From the NCBI GenBank assembly GCA_964587655.1, contig CAZPMT010000014.1, positions 8,056 to 72,055 on the forward strand: DNA of 64,000 nucleotides, given 5' to 3'. The translations under genes and the position numbers were made by a program. Below the pieces are notes generated by a model, which saw nothing but the letters and a program-made list of their open reading frames with translations, searched no databases and was not told where the DNA came from. This DNA comes from CAZPMT01 sp964587655. GTDB lineage: Bacteria; Hydrogenedentota; Hydrogenedentia; Hydrogenedentales; SLHB01. This document shows positions 54,015 through 62,045 of this stretch, piece by piece (position 1 is the stretch's first letter; every line of letters starts with the position of its first letter).

Positions 54015-56894
54015 CTATTCCGACCGGCGCCAATGCCAAGCCGTATCTTCCACATGCTTCGGGTGCGTAAGTATCCGGCCAAGCTCCTTGTTACCGTCCG
54101 GGACCTTTGACACGCTGTCCAGGGAATCATGCGCCTTCTGCAGCTCCGTATCGAGCGGCGCCATATCATCAGGCAGGACGTTGCACGTCAGGAACACCAG
54201 CAACTCCGTGCTCTTCTTACTGATTACATTGTTCCGGAACAGGAAATTCATAACTGGGATATCTCCCAGCACGGGGACCTTCTTCGCCTGGGTCGAGTCA
54301 TCATACCGGCGCAGCCCCCCGATGAAAATCGTCTGTCCGTTCCTCGTGCGCAGCGTCGTTTCAGTCGTGCGCTTCGCCTCGATTGGAATATTGTTGAACA
54401 CGCCGTTCTGACGGCTCTGTTTCGCCATGAGCTTTGCAATAACATGATCGTCGTGACTGACCTTCGGCGTCACCTCAAGCACAATGCCGATTTCCTTGAA
54501 GCTCGTGCTCACCATCGGCGGACCCGTAAGTGACTGCTTGGACTCCTGGTACGGAATCTCGTCCGTGATATTGATGCTCGCCTTCTGGTTCTCGACCGTG
54601 ACCACCACCGGATTCGCGAGAAGCTTCGCGTTCCGGTTGTCGATCTGCGCCGAAATGGCCGCCTTGATATTGATCTTGTCCGTCAGCAGACCCAGCGACA
54701 GGAACCCGGTGCCTACCCGGCTCATATCGCTGATAATGTCGCGCTGAATCTGGTCCCCCGTCGAGTCAACCCCGGTCACCGGTCCGAGAAGGCTGCCGAT
54801 TTGCTGGCCCTTCGCGTTGAAATTGTGGACCGCCTTGAGCACCCAATCCACACCCGTTTCGGAATCGTCGCTAAGGACCGCGTCCACGATCATCGTATCC
54901 ACGCTGACCTGCCGCACAGGCATATCCACCTGCTTGATCAACTCGCGGACCTGATCGAGAACGACCGGTTCGTCTGTCACGACGATATGACGGCTCCGCG
55001 TATCAACCGCCACCTTGCCGAAGTCTTTCGAGACCATGCTCTGGATCAATTCGACCAGTTCCGATGGCTCCGCATTGTTGATCTTGATCGCCTCCGTGAT
55101 CGTCGGCGTGACCGGCTTTGCCACGTCCAGTTCTCGCGCCAGGGCCTCAAATTCCCCCACGCGGGCTTCGGGACCGGCTATAATCAGCATGTTCGTGCTG
55201 TCGTTTGCGGAAAGCGAAATCAGCGTGTCGTCGGGCGAACCCTTCAGCACCGAGTCGAGCGTCTTTTGAATGTCGCCGGCCTTCGCGTTTTCCAGCTTGA
55301 CCATAACGGTCTTGCGGTTCGCCGACGCGGCTTCCTGATACGGCACGATCCGATAAATGCCCTCTTCCTCAATGATTCCAAGGTTGTTCATGCGCAAGAC
55401 CGTGTCGATGGCCTGCCGAAGCGTAACGTTCTTGAGGCTTGCCGTGACCGCCCCCGTCAGGTCCGCGCCTGCGATCACGTTGATCTGCGCCTTCTGCGCC
55501 AACAGCGCCACCACATTTGTCAGGTCCATGTCGCGGAAATCGATGTTCACGATCTGGTCCATGGGATTGCCCGCGACCACGACTTCCTTCTTCGACGCAG
55601 CAGGCGCCGCCTTAGCGGCCTCCGGCGCCGGGGTCGCCTCCACTTGTGCAGGCGTCGTCACCGCCTGGGCGCCCGATCCTTTCCCGGCAGCCGACATACC
55701 CGAAAGCAATTCCTTCATACGCGTCACAACCGGCTTGCCGGCAGGAGCCGCAGGCTCAGACCTTTTCTCAGGAGGAGGGGCAATCTCCGCGGGCGGCGGC
55801 GCGGGTGTTGCTGGAGCCTGCTCAGGGGCCGGCTGGGCCTCAACAACGGGAGTGGCCTCCGCACTTGCAGGCGGACTCCCCTCGGAGGCCGGTGCAGGAG
55901 CCGCAGCAGGTTCGGCCGGAGCATTCTGCTGTTCCGTAACCGCCGCCAACAACACAACCGGTGGCGGGGCCGCCTCAAACTGCGATGCCTGTACGCTCTC
56001 GAGTTCCGCCGCGAGTTGATCAACCCGTGCCGCAACATTCTTTGCATAGCCGTCAGGCTCAGACACCGGAATTTCCGGCGTTTCAACTTGCGAGAGCAGC
56101 GCGAACTCCTGCGCCTTTGCGCGCTGGCGCTGGGCTTCCTCGATGGCCGTCATGCTCCGGCGCGCGACCGATGCCCCGCCGTAGTACAGATTGCGCACGG
56201 CGCCCCGCGCTTGTTCCGCGAGCGCGCGAGCGGACGCCGCAATACTGTCGGTATCGACAGCAGCGGGCGTTGCCTCGACGACGGTCTCTTGCTCGGACTC
56301 AATGTTCTCAAGCGACGCACGTACATTCTCGACCTTACTCTCGACTTCCGGAACGATGCTCGCCGCAACACTGTTTTCCCCGGAGGGCTTCTCAGAAACC
56401 GGCCGCAGAACGACCGTGATCGTATTTTCGTCTTGAGTGACATCGAACGCGCACGACGTGGCCAGATCCACCACCACGCGCGAGACAAACTCAGGTTCCA
56501 CCGCAAACATGCTTGTGCGAATACGGCGCACCACCGCTTCATTATCCGCGGGGATCGTCCCGGAACGAAGGTTCACCGTATTGGCAAGATCGAGGACCAC
56601 CTTGTTTTCAGCCCTGATCGCAAACGCCTTGTACGTTGGCTGTCCACTCGTCTGAAGGGTGACTACCGGACGCTCCGGAGAAGCGTCCAACCGAATCGCG
56701 CAGAGCGCCGCCGCGTTGCCCGCGGCCTCCAGCCGCGCAGCCCCCGCATCGACGCCGCCCTGCCGCTGCAAAGCGGCCCGCACGACCTCGCGCTTGCCTT
56801 GCTCAACCCCAGCCGGGTCATCCCCGGCCCACGCCGCCAGCGACGCACCGGCGGCCAGGGCGGCAATAAGTCCTGTCCGAAAGATAGCAGACAT
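54015..56894 (-). CDS. pilQ: Type IV pilus secretin PilQ
   Basis: The protein has 959 residues with a signal peptide ending at AAWAG. It forms the outer-membrane ring through which type IV pili pass. Domains: an AMIN-like domain (about 65-165), a long Ala/Pro/Glu-rich linker (about 180-445), the STN/N0 domain (VNIDFRDMDLTNVVALLAQKAQINV), N1-type KH domains (VMVKLENAKAGDIQ and INNAEPSELVELIQSM), and the secretin core (ISAQIDNRNAKLLANPVVVT to LRTRNGQTIFIGGL). The linker is unusually long for PilQ. It is last in the pilMNOPQ operon. Confidence 0.95.
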   Translation of the reverse strand: MSAIFRTGLIAALAAGASLAAWAGDDPAGVEQGKREVVRAALQRQGGVDAGAARLEAAGNAAALCAIRLDASPERPVVTLQTSGQPTYKAFAIRAENKVVLDLANTVNLRSGTIPADNEAVVRRIRTSMFAVEPEFVSRVVVDLATSCAFDVTQDENTITVVLRPVSEKPSGENSVAASIVPEVESKVENVRASLENIESEQETVVEATPAAVDTDSIAASARALAEQARGAVRNLYYGGASVARRSMTAIEEAQRQRAKAQEFALLSQVETPEIPVSEPDGYAKNVAARVDQLAAELESVQASQFEAAPPPVVLLAAVTEQQNAPAEPAAAPAPASEGSPPASAEATPVVEAQPAPEQAPATPAPPPAEIAPPPEKRSEPAAPAGKPVVTRMKELLSGMSAAGKGSGAQAVTTPAQVEATPAPEAAKAAPAASKKEVVVAGNPMDQIVNIDFRDMDLTNVVALLAQKAQINVIAGADLTGAVTASLKNVTLRQAIDTVLRMNNLGIIEEEGIYRIVPYQEAASANRKTVMVKLENAKAGDIQKTLDSVLKGSPDDTLISLSANDSTNMLIIAGPEARVGEFEALARELDVAKPVTPTITEAIKINNAEPSELVELIQSMVSKDFGKVAVDTRSRHIVVTDEPVVLDQVRELIKQVDMPVRQVSVDTMIVDAVLSDDSETGVDWVLKAVHNFNAKGQQIGSLLGPVTGVDSTGDQIQRDIISDMSRVGTGFLSLGLLTDKINIKAAISAQIDNRNAKLLANPVVVTVENQKASINITDEIPYQESKQSLTGPPMVSTSFKEIGIVLEVTPKVSHDDHVIAKLMAKQSRQNGVFNNIPIEAKRTTETTLRTRNGQTIFIGGLRRYDDSTQAKKVPVLGDIPVMNFLFRNNVISKKSTELLVFLTCNVLPDDMAPLDTELQKAHDSLDSVSKVPDGNKELGRILTHPKHVEDTAWHWRRSE

Positions 56895-56897
56895 ATG

Positions 56898-57497
56898 CTA
56901 AAACTCCTTCAGTGGGTTTTGAATCAGGGAATCTCCGACCTTGAAGATCACGCGGTCGCGCTCGATCGACTCGACCGTGGTCCCGTCCGCATACACGTAC
57001 CCCGCGTAGACCACTTCGTTGTCCACCACGGCAAGCGGACGCCGTTCATCCCACACGATGCCCGACACAACCTTACTCATCACCTGCACCGCCGTGGCCG
57101 GGGCAAGCGGCGCTTTTTCCGCGCCTTCCCCTTCCTTGCGCGTCAGCGTCCCCACCAACGGGGCCATCGGGTCGCGCGGCAGACGGTTCTGCTCGTAATC
57201 GAAGTCCACTTCCTTGATCCCCGCCAGCAACTCGTCGATGTTCACATCCGCCTTCTTGATCTGCATCGGGTTCGACGCGGACTCCTTCCCCGCGTTCCCG
57301 GACGCCGTCTTTGCCGCGGACGTTGTCTTTCCTGCACCCGCCGGCGCGGCGGTCTTCGCGGCCGCCGCGGTCTTTCCTGCCACCGCCGGCGCCACCGGAG
57401 GCCCCGGGGCTGGCCGCGTAATCTGAAACAGCACCACGCCGACCATTACGATGCCAAGCGCCACTAGAAGGATTATCTTGATGGTTCGTTGGCTCAT
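56898..57497 (-). CDS. pilP: PilP-like type IV pilus assembly protein
   Basis: The protein has 199 residues. A single N-terminal TM helix (IILLVALGIVMVGVVLFQI) replaces the lipid anchor of classical PilP. An Ala/Lys/Gly-rich linker (38-75) precedes the PilP-type beta domain with YEQNRLPRDPMAPLVG and the close VIFKVGDSLIQNPLKEF. PilP links the PilN/PilO inner-membrane ring to PilQ. It overlaps pilO by four bases and ends 3 bases before pilQ. Confidence 0.85.
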   Translation of the reverse strand: MSQRTIKIILLVALGIVMVGVVLFQITRPAPGPPVAPAVAGKTAAAAKTAAPAGAGKTTSAAKTASGNAGKESASNPMQIKKADVNIDELLAGIKEVDFDYEQNRLPRDPMAPLVGTLTRKEGEGAEKAPLAPATAVQVMSKVVSGIVWDERRPLAVVDNEVVYAGYVYADGTTVESIERDRVIFKVGDSLIQNPLKEF

Positions 57498-58093
57498 GAT
57501 TTCTTCGCCTCACTCGCGGGTTGTGTTGAGGCGGCCTCACTCGGCTCGATGAAACGATAGGTGCTCAGCGTGAACGTCGCTTCCGCGACGCCATCTTCCT
57601 CTTTGCCCATGTTCAGATCGGAAACCTTCAGATAGCGTTGAAACCGCTCAAGGCGGTTGATGAAACCCACAATCTGATGAAAGTCGCCCCGCGCGACCAC
57701 CGAGTACGGTATTGTCTCCTTGCGTGCATCCGTCACGCGAAGCATTTGAGAGAGCTCCACCCGCAAACCTATCTCACCAGCGAATCCCTCAAACTGCTTC
57801 AGCAGAGTCGGGATCTCGCGACTCTCCGGCAGCCGTTGCTGGAATTGCGTCACCAACTCCTCCATCTTCGCCGCTTCCGCGCGAAGCGCTTCGATGTTCG
57901 TTTCGGCCCGGTTGGCGACCCTCAGATCGACCTGTATCTGCGCGTCCATGGCGGCCGTCGCGGCAAGGCTAGCCTGCAGCGGATTATATATAAAGAATAT
58001 GAAAGCGGCGCACAGCAAGACCGTAAATCCCACGAGGCCGCCGGCCGCCGCCCAGTCACGCGGTGTGATGCTGCCCTTGAATAATTCCATCAT
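57494..58093 (-). CDS. pilO: Type IV pilus inner-membrane protein PilO
   Basis: The protein has 199 residues: one N-terminal TM helix (VGFTVLLCAAFIFFIYNPL), a coiled coil (about 40-90, QVDLRVANRAETNIEALRAE) and a ferredoxin-like domain with RLPESREIPTLLKQFEGFA. It pairs with PilN to form the alignment ring. It overlaps pilN and pilP by four bases each, showing tight coupling. Confidence 0.92.
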   Translation of the reverse strand: MMELFKGSITPRDWAAAGGLVGFTVLLCAAFIFFIYNPLQASLAATAAMDAQIQVDLRVANRAETNIEALRAEAAKMEELVTQFQQRLPESREIPTLLKQFEGFAGEIGLRVELSQMLRVTDARKETIPYSVVARGDFHQIVGFINRLERFQRYLKVSDLNMGKEEDGVAEATFTLSTYRFIEPSEAASTQPASEAKKS

Positions 58094-58740
58094 GGGGCCT
58101 CTTCTCCTTGCATGATCAGGTACTCCAGAGTGAAGCTCCGAACGCGATACCCCTTGAACTCCGTGTCGACCAGCTTCGGTGAACTGAACTGGAAAAGGCT
58201 CGCGAACTCGGCGTCCTGCTCGAGATTGAACGTCAGAGGATAAATGTCATTGTTGCCGCCTGGACCCTCAACCACGTACCCCGCGACATCCAGCACGCGC
58301 CGCTTCACCGTCACCGGTTTCATCTCTTCCTTCTTCGTTTTTTCATCGAAGACCAGCCGCATCTCCTTCGTGGTCTTTTCCTTTTCGGTGATCCCACTGT
58401 ACCAGAAATTGTCCGGCGTCAGCCGGGCAAGGTTGTGCAACTGCCGCGACCAGATGATGCGATCGCTTACGATCTCCTGGATTATGGACATCTTGTCCGC
58501 CAGCTTCAGCTTCTGGTCCGCGAGCCGGTTGCACTCGTCCACCACGGGCTTCAAGATGTTCAGCTCGTCCTGATGACTCTGACGATCCGCCTCCTTCGCC
58601 GCGATCTGCGTCTGCACTCGCACCCACATCCCCATCATGGTCACCAACACTAAAATAAGGATAGCCCCGCTCGCGAGATAAGGCAGAGGACTCCGCTTCA
58701 CGGGCCGCAAATGATGAGGCAACAGGTTTATCTTAATCAT
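58090..58740 (-). CDS. pilN: Type IV pilus inner-membrane protein PilN
   Basis: The protein has 216 residues. The conserved cytoplasmic motif INLLPHHLRP at the N-terminus binds PilM; a TM helix (about 22-42) and a coiled coil (EADRQSHQDELNILKPVV) follow, then the periplasmic domain. It overlaps both pilM and pilO by four bases. Confidence 0.93.
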   Translation of the reverse strand: MIKINLLPHHLRPVKRSPLPYLASGAILILVLVTMMGMWVRVQTQIAAKEADRQSHQDELNILKPVVDECNRLADQKLKLADKMSIIQEIVSDRIIWSRQLHNLARLTPDNFWYSGITEKEKTTKEMRLVFDEKTKKEEMKPVTVKRRVLDVAGYVVEGPGGNNDIYPLTFNLEQDAEFASLFQFSSPKLVDTEFKGYRVRSFTLEYLIMQGEEAP

Positions 58741-59975
58741 AGTTCCGCCATCCCTCGCGTCGCCAGACCGACGGCCACCATGAACTGGGCCGGACGGACC
58801 ATCAAAGCGTCCAGAGCGCGCACGTCTCCAAGGAGCAACGCGCTCTCTGCCGGATTGGCCACCTCGACCGCCTTCAGCCCAAGCTCTTCGCTCAACACCT
58901 CCGATAGCACGCCAACGTGCGCGACGCCGCCGCTAAGAATTAGCCGGTCAATCGCGTTTTCGTAGAGCTCGTGTTCATAGTAATCGAAAGAACGCCGAAC
59001 CTCCGAGACCAGCCGCGCAAACGGCCCCGTCAACACCTCTCGAAGGTCCTTCCCCTCGCCTTCCTCAACGGGAGACGCCGGCGTCTCCGCTTTCGGAGCG
59101 CTTGCCGCCCCCCCAAGCTCGTCCTCAAAAGGATCTAGAAGAGAGGAGCCGCCCCGTCCCGATGACGGCGGCTCAATCCTGATCTCGGGAAGATGCTCGT
59201 CATCCGCTTCAACCACCGCCTCCCCCCCATCCTCCGTCTCGGCGATGCTGCCCAGCAACTTCTCCGCCTGGTCATAGTCCACCCGGCGCGCACGCGCAAT
59301 GGCCTGAATCAGCTCGCGCCCCCCCCAGTTCACGTCCCGAATAAAGCTCGAAACACCGTCCTTCACAAAGTGGATGCTGCTCGACGAAAGCCCAATGTTC
59401 ACCAGGGCCACCGTCTCGCCCACCCGAAGGAAATCGCAGATCTCCGCCGCGTCCGCCAGCGCAAGCGAGTCCACCGTCAACATGCTGTACTGCACGTCCG
59501 CCGCCGCCGCGGTCTGAACACGGGAATCAATCACCTCGTGCTTCGCCGCCACAAGAAGAATCTTCAGGAGCTTATTGTTCCCCTCCATGACCGTGTCCAG
59601 AAGCGTCCAGTCAAGGAACACCTCCGACAGATCATAGGGAATATGCTGTCCAGCCTCACGTTCAAGCGCCGCCCCGATTTGATCTTCCGGCATCTCCGGC
59701 AAACGGGGATACCGAATTACCACCGTCTGGCCCGGCAACGCCCCCACCACCACACTCTGTTCCACCGACATGGCCCGTACCGCCTCCCTAACGGCATTCG
59801 CCTGCGTACCCACCGGATCGACGTTCAGTTGATTCCGATCCACCAGCGCATAGCCTGCCGCATCGATACGAAGCCGACCCCCAAACCGTGACATCTGCAC
59901 GGCCTTAATCGAGTGGGTCCCAATGTCAATTCCGACCGCCTTCTTCGGTTTCGCAAATAACAAGGCTGTTCTCAC
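58737..59975 (-). CDS. pilM: Type IV pilus ATPase-like protein PilM
   Basis: The protein has about 412 residues from the GTG at 59975; a GTG at 60011 adds 12 residues and neither has a clear ribosome site. The actin-like fold starts with KKAVGIDIGTHSIKAVQMSR (phosphate 1 motif) and ends with LSGGVAHVGVL (adenosine motif). PilM binds the PilN N-terminus in the cytoplasm and couples it to the pilus motor. A charged, Gly/Pro/Glu-rich insert (about residues 246-315) interrupts the normally compact fold. It is the first gene of pilMNOPQ. Confidence 0.92.
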   Translation of the reverse strand: MRTALLFAKPKKAVGIDIGTHSIKAVQMSRFGGRLRIDAAGYALVDRNQLNVDPVGTQANAVREAVRAMSVEQSVVVGALPGQTVVIRYPRLPEMPEDQIGAALEREAGQHIPYDLSEVFLDWTLLDTVMEGNNKLLKILLVAAKHEVIDSRVQTAAAADVQYSMLTVDSLALADAAEICDFLRVGETVALVNIGLSSSSIHFVKDGVSSFIRDVNWGGRELIQAIARARRVDYDQAEKLLGSIAETEDGGEAVVEADDEHLPEIRIEPPSSGRGGSSLLDPFEDELGGAASAPKAETPASPVEEGEGKDLREVLTGPFARLVSEVRRSFDYYEHELYENAIDRLILSGGVAHVGVLSEVLSEELGLKAVEVANPAESALLLGDVRALDALMVRPAQFMVAVGLATRGMAEL

Positions 59976-60317
59976 TCCACTCGGCCAACGATTCGGCCTT
60001 GGGTTGAACACATCCCAGCTGTTCTTAACAGAACCAGCTCAAATACTAGGACCGACAGATCCTCCCCATGTATAAGCTCTCACATTCTATCGTATCAGAA
60101 ATTTCACTTTCTGTCAACTCTTTTCTTCCAGCCAAGAGCCACGGCCACACCTGACTCCACCATACTAGATATCAAAACGACACGAATAACCGGAAACCAT
60201 AGGGCGTATTCGGCATACGCCATGCCTAATTCCTCCGAAGAGGGAACGCAAACATACACCAAACATCAAGGTATTCTATTGACTATGTGTCCTAGACTCC
60301 ATACCTTCATTTCAGTA

Positions 60318-60346
60318 GTTATTGCATAATATCATTGATTTGTCAA
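60318..60346 (-). promoter_or_regulatory. Predicted promoter for the pilMNOPQ operon
   Basis: On the minus strand, TTGACA (60346-60341) and TG-C-AATAAC (-10 at 60323-60318) are spaced 17 bases apart. The transcript would have a leader of about 300 bases (60310-60012), which is AT-rich and shows no gene. Confidence 0.5.
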
Positions 60347-60370
60347 GAAATAACTTTTGCCAAGAAGAAT

Positions 60371-60392
60371 AGCGGGACGTTTCCATCCCGCT
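60371..60392 (-). terminator. Terminator hairpin after 6S RNA
   Basis: The palindrome AGCGGGA-cgtttcca-TCCCGCT lies just 3' of the predicted 6S RNA on the minus strand and is followed there by ATTCTTCTT. Confidence 0.65.
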
Positions 60393-60394
60393 CA

Positions 60395-60607
60395 AGAAGT
60401 TCCCCGCTAATGCCGTAGGTCCAGGAACTTTTGAACCTAGCCCACTAAGTGGGTACCCTCACGATAGCCATCCGACTTCCACTGCATGGGCTTCAAGAAG
60501 CCCAAGGAGGCCTGTCGTAGGCTGCCAAATATCGGGTTCCCGGTTCAAAAACTAAGGTGAAAAGTTCCATGCCATCTCGAACACAGCAGGGAAAAACCGG
60601 ATTCAAT
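60395..60607 (-). ncRNA. ssrS: 6S RNA
   Basis: On the minus strand the ends pair as TTCCCTGCT (60593-60585) with AGCGGGGAA (60408-60400), giving about 194 bases between closing-stem ends, the normal 6S size. GGAACTTTT pairs exactly with AAAAGTTCC as the next helix. The inner part has GGGCTTC-TT-GAAGCCC as apical hairpin and a large open region around CACCTTAGTTTTTGAACC opposite GTACCCACTTAGTGGG, the bubble that mimics an open promoter and binds RNA polymerase. GGTTCAAAAG and ACGGCAT match the conserved 3' side. It lies just downstream of ruvC and has its own promoter and terminator. Confidence 0.85.
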
Positions 60608-60614
60608 TTTCGCA

Positions 60615-60643
60615 AGTATACCAGCCTCAAGCACAAAAAGCAA
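60615..60643 (-). promoter_or_regulatory. Predicted promoter of 6S RNA
   Basis: On the minus strand TTGCTT (60643-60638) and TATACT (60620-60615) are 17 bases apart and place the start at about 60607, at the 5' end of the 6S RNA. Confidence 0.6.
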
Positions 60644-60686
60644 GGGGATTTAGTAATAATTATGGTAAAACGACGAACACTCCCCC

Positions 60687-61181
60687 CTACAGCCTACAGT
60701 CTTCATCCTTCAGCCTCCCACTATGCAACTGGCAGATCGCCAGCGCCAAGGCGTCCGCCGCGTCATCGGGCTTTGGCAAGGTCTCCATGTTCAAGAGGAT
60801 CTTGACCATCTCCTGTACCTGTTTCTTTGTGGCTTTCCCGTAACCCACGACTGCGTTCTTGACCTCGAGGGGGCTAAACTCGACCACCGGCCGGCCGGCC
60901 AACGCCGCCGCCACTGCCAGCGTCCCACGGGATTGCGCCACCGAAATGCCGGTCGTAACGTTTTGCGAGAAGTAGATCTTCTCGATGGCCACGGCATCGG
61001 GCCGGTGCAAGGCAATCAACTCCTGCGCCTGCTCGAAGATCATTCTTAGCCGCTTGGCGAAATGCAGACCGGGCGGAGTGACAATCGCGCCGTGTGCGAT
61101 ATGGGTGAGACGTGTGCCTTTCCCGTCGACGACCCCGAATCCGGTCGTGGCGGTTCCCGGGTCAAACCCGAGCACGCGCAT
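60687..61181 (-). CDS. ruvC: Crossover junction endodeoxyribonuclease RuvC
   Basis: The protein has 164 residues, normal for RuvC. It cuts Holliday junctions during recombination. Catalytic acidic residues are in LGFDPGTATTGFG (D7), AIEKIYFSQN (E of motif 2) and PDDAADALALAICQ (two Asp near the C-terminus). It starts 2 bases after the yebC stop, the usual gene order. Confidence 0.96.
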   Translation of the reverse strand: MRVLGFDPGTATTGFGVVDGKGTRLTHIAHGAIVTPPGLHFAKRLRMIFEQAQELIALHRPDAVAIEKIYFSQNVTTGISVAQSRGTLAVAAALAGRPVVEFSPLEVKNAVVGYGKATKKQVQEMVKILLNMETLPKPDDAADALALAICQLHSGRLKDEDCRL

Positions 61182-61183
61182 GG

Positions 61184-61933
61184 CTAGGATTCCATCGCCG
61201 CGGCCAAATCCTCTTCGGACGTATCGAAGTTGGCGTAGACGTTCTGGACGTCGTCATGTTCCTCGAGACCCTCGATGAGCCGCAGGATACTGCCCACCGC
61301 CTTCCCCTCGACCTTGACCGTCGTCTTCGGCAGCATGGTCAACTGAACGCTGTTGGCCTTGAGCCCCATGCCTTCGAGCGCCTTGGCCACCGAGTACAGT
61401 TCCGTATGCCCCGTCGTGATCTCGTGCAAGTCGCCGCTGCTATCCACGTCCTCGGCCCCGGCGTCGATCGCCTTCTCCAGCATCTCGTCATCGCTGCACG
61501 CGGTCTTCGCGATCGTGATGCTTCCCTTCTGCTCGAAGTTCCAACTGACCGCCCCGGTCTCCGCCATGCTGCCCCCGTTGCGCGTCAGGAGATGCCGGAT
61601 CTCGGCCACCGTACGATTCTTGTTGTCAGTCACGATATCGATGATCAGCGCAACCCCGCCCGTCCCGTACGCCTCATACCGCATCTCTTCATACGTCACA
61701 CCAGGGAGCTCGCCCGTACCCTTCTTGATCGCGCGATCGATATTGTCCTTCGGCATGTTCTCCGCGCGCGCAGCCAGCAACACGGCGCGAAGCCGCGGGT
61801 TCCCTCCAGGATCGCCGCCGCCCCTGGCCGCCATGCTGATTTCTTTCGCAAGCCGCGAGAAGATTTTTCCCCGCTTCTCATCGGCTGCACCCTTCTTGCG
61901 CTTAATCGTGCTCCACTTGGAATGGCCCGACAT
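61184..61933 (-). CDS. yebC: YebC/PmpR family protein (transcription factor or translation-quality factor)
   Basis: The protein has 249 residues. MSGHSKWSTIKRKKGAADEKRGKIFSRLAKEI is the family start; KDNIDRAIKKGTGE and YEAYGTGGVALIIDIVTDNKNRT follow. The ATG follows AAGGAG by 10 bases. YebC is widely paired with ruvC; family members bind DNA as regulators or aid translation of proline tracts. It is divergent from the GT2 gene. Confidence 0.95.
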   Translation of the reverse strand: MSGHSKWSTIKRKKGAADEKRGKIFSRLAKEISMAARGGGDPGGNPRLRAVLLAARAENMPKDNIDRAIKKGTGELPGVTYEEMRYEAYGTGGVALIIDIVTDNKNRTVAEIRHLLTRNGGSMAETGAVSWNFEQKGSITIAKTACSDDEMLEKAIDAGAEDVDSSGDLHEITTGHTELYSVAKALEGMGLKANSVQLTMLPKTTVKVEGKAVGSILRLIEGLEEHDDVQNVYANFDTSEEDLAAAMES

Positions 61934-62045
61934 GGATGCGAATCTCCTTCGTACCGGCTATAATCAGCCCCTGGATGAGCCCATGAAACGTCCATGCATT
62001 CTAGCATGGCCTCCTGGCTTTCCGCAACAAGGAATGTTTGCATCG

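Noticed and set aside
54801..57467. An 888-codon open frame on the plus strand
   Set aside because: It is antisense to pilQ and pilP; its Arg-rich low-complexity product reflects the Ala/Pro-rich linker read backwards.
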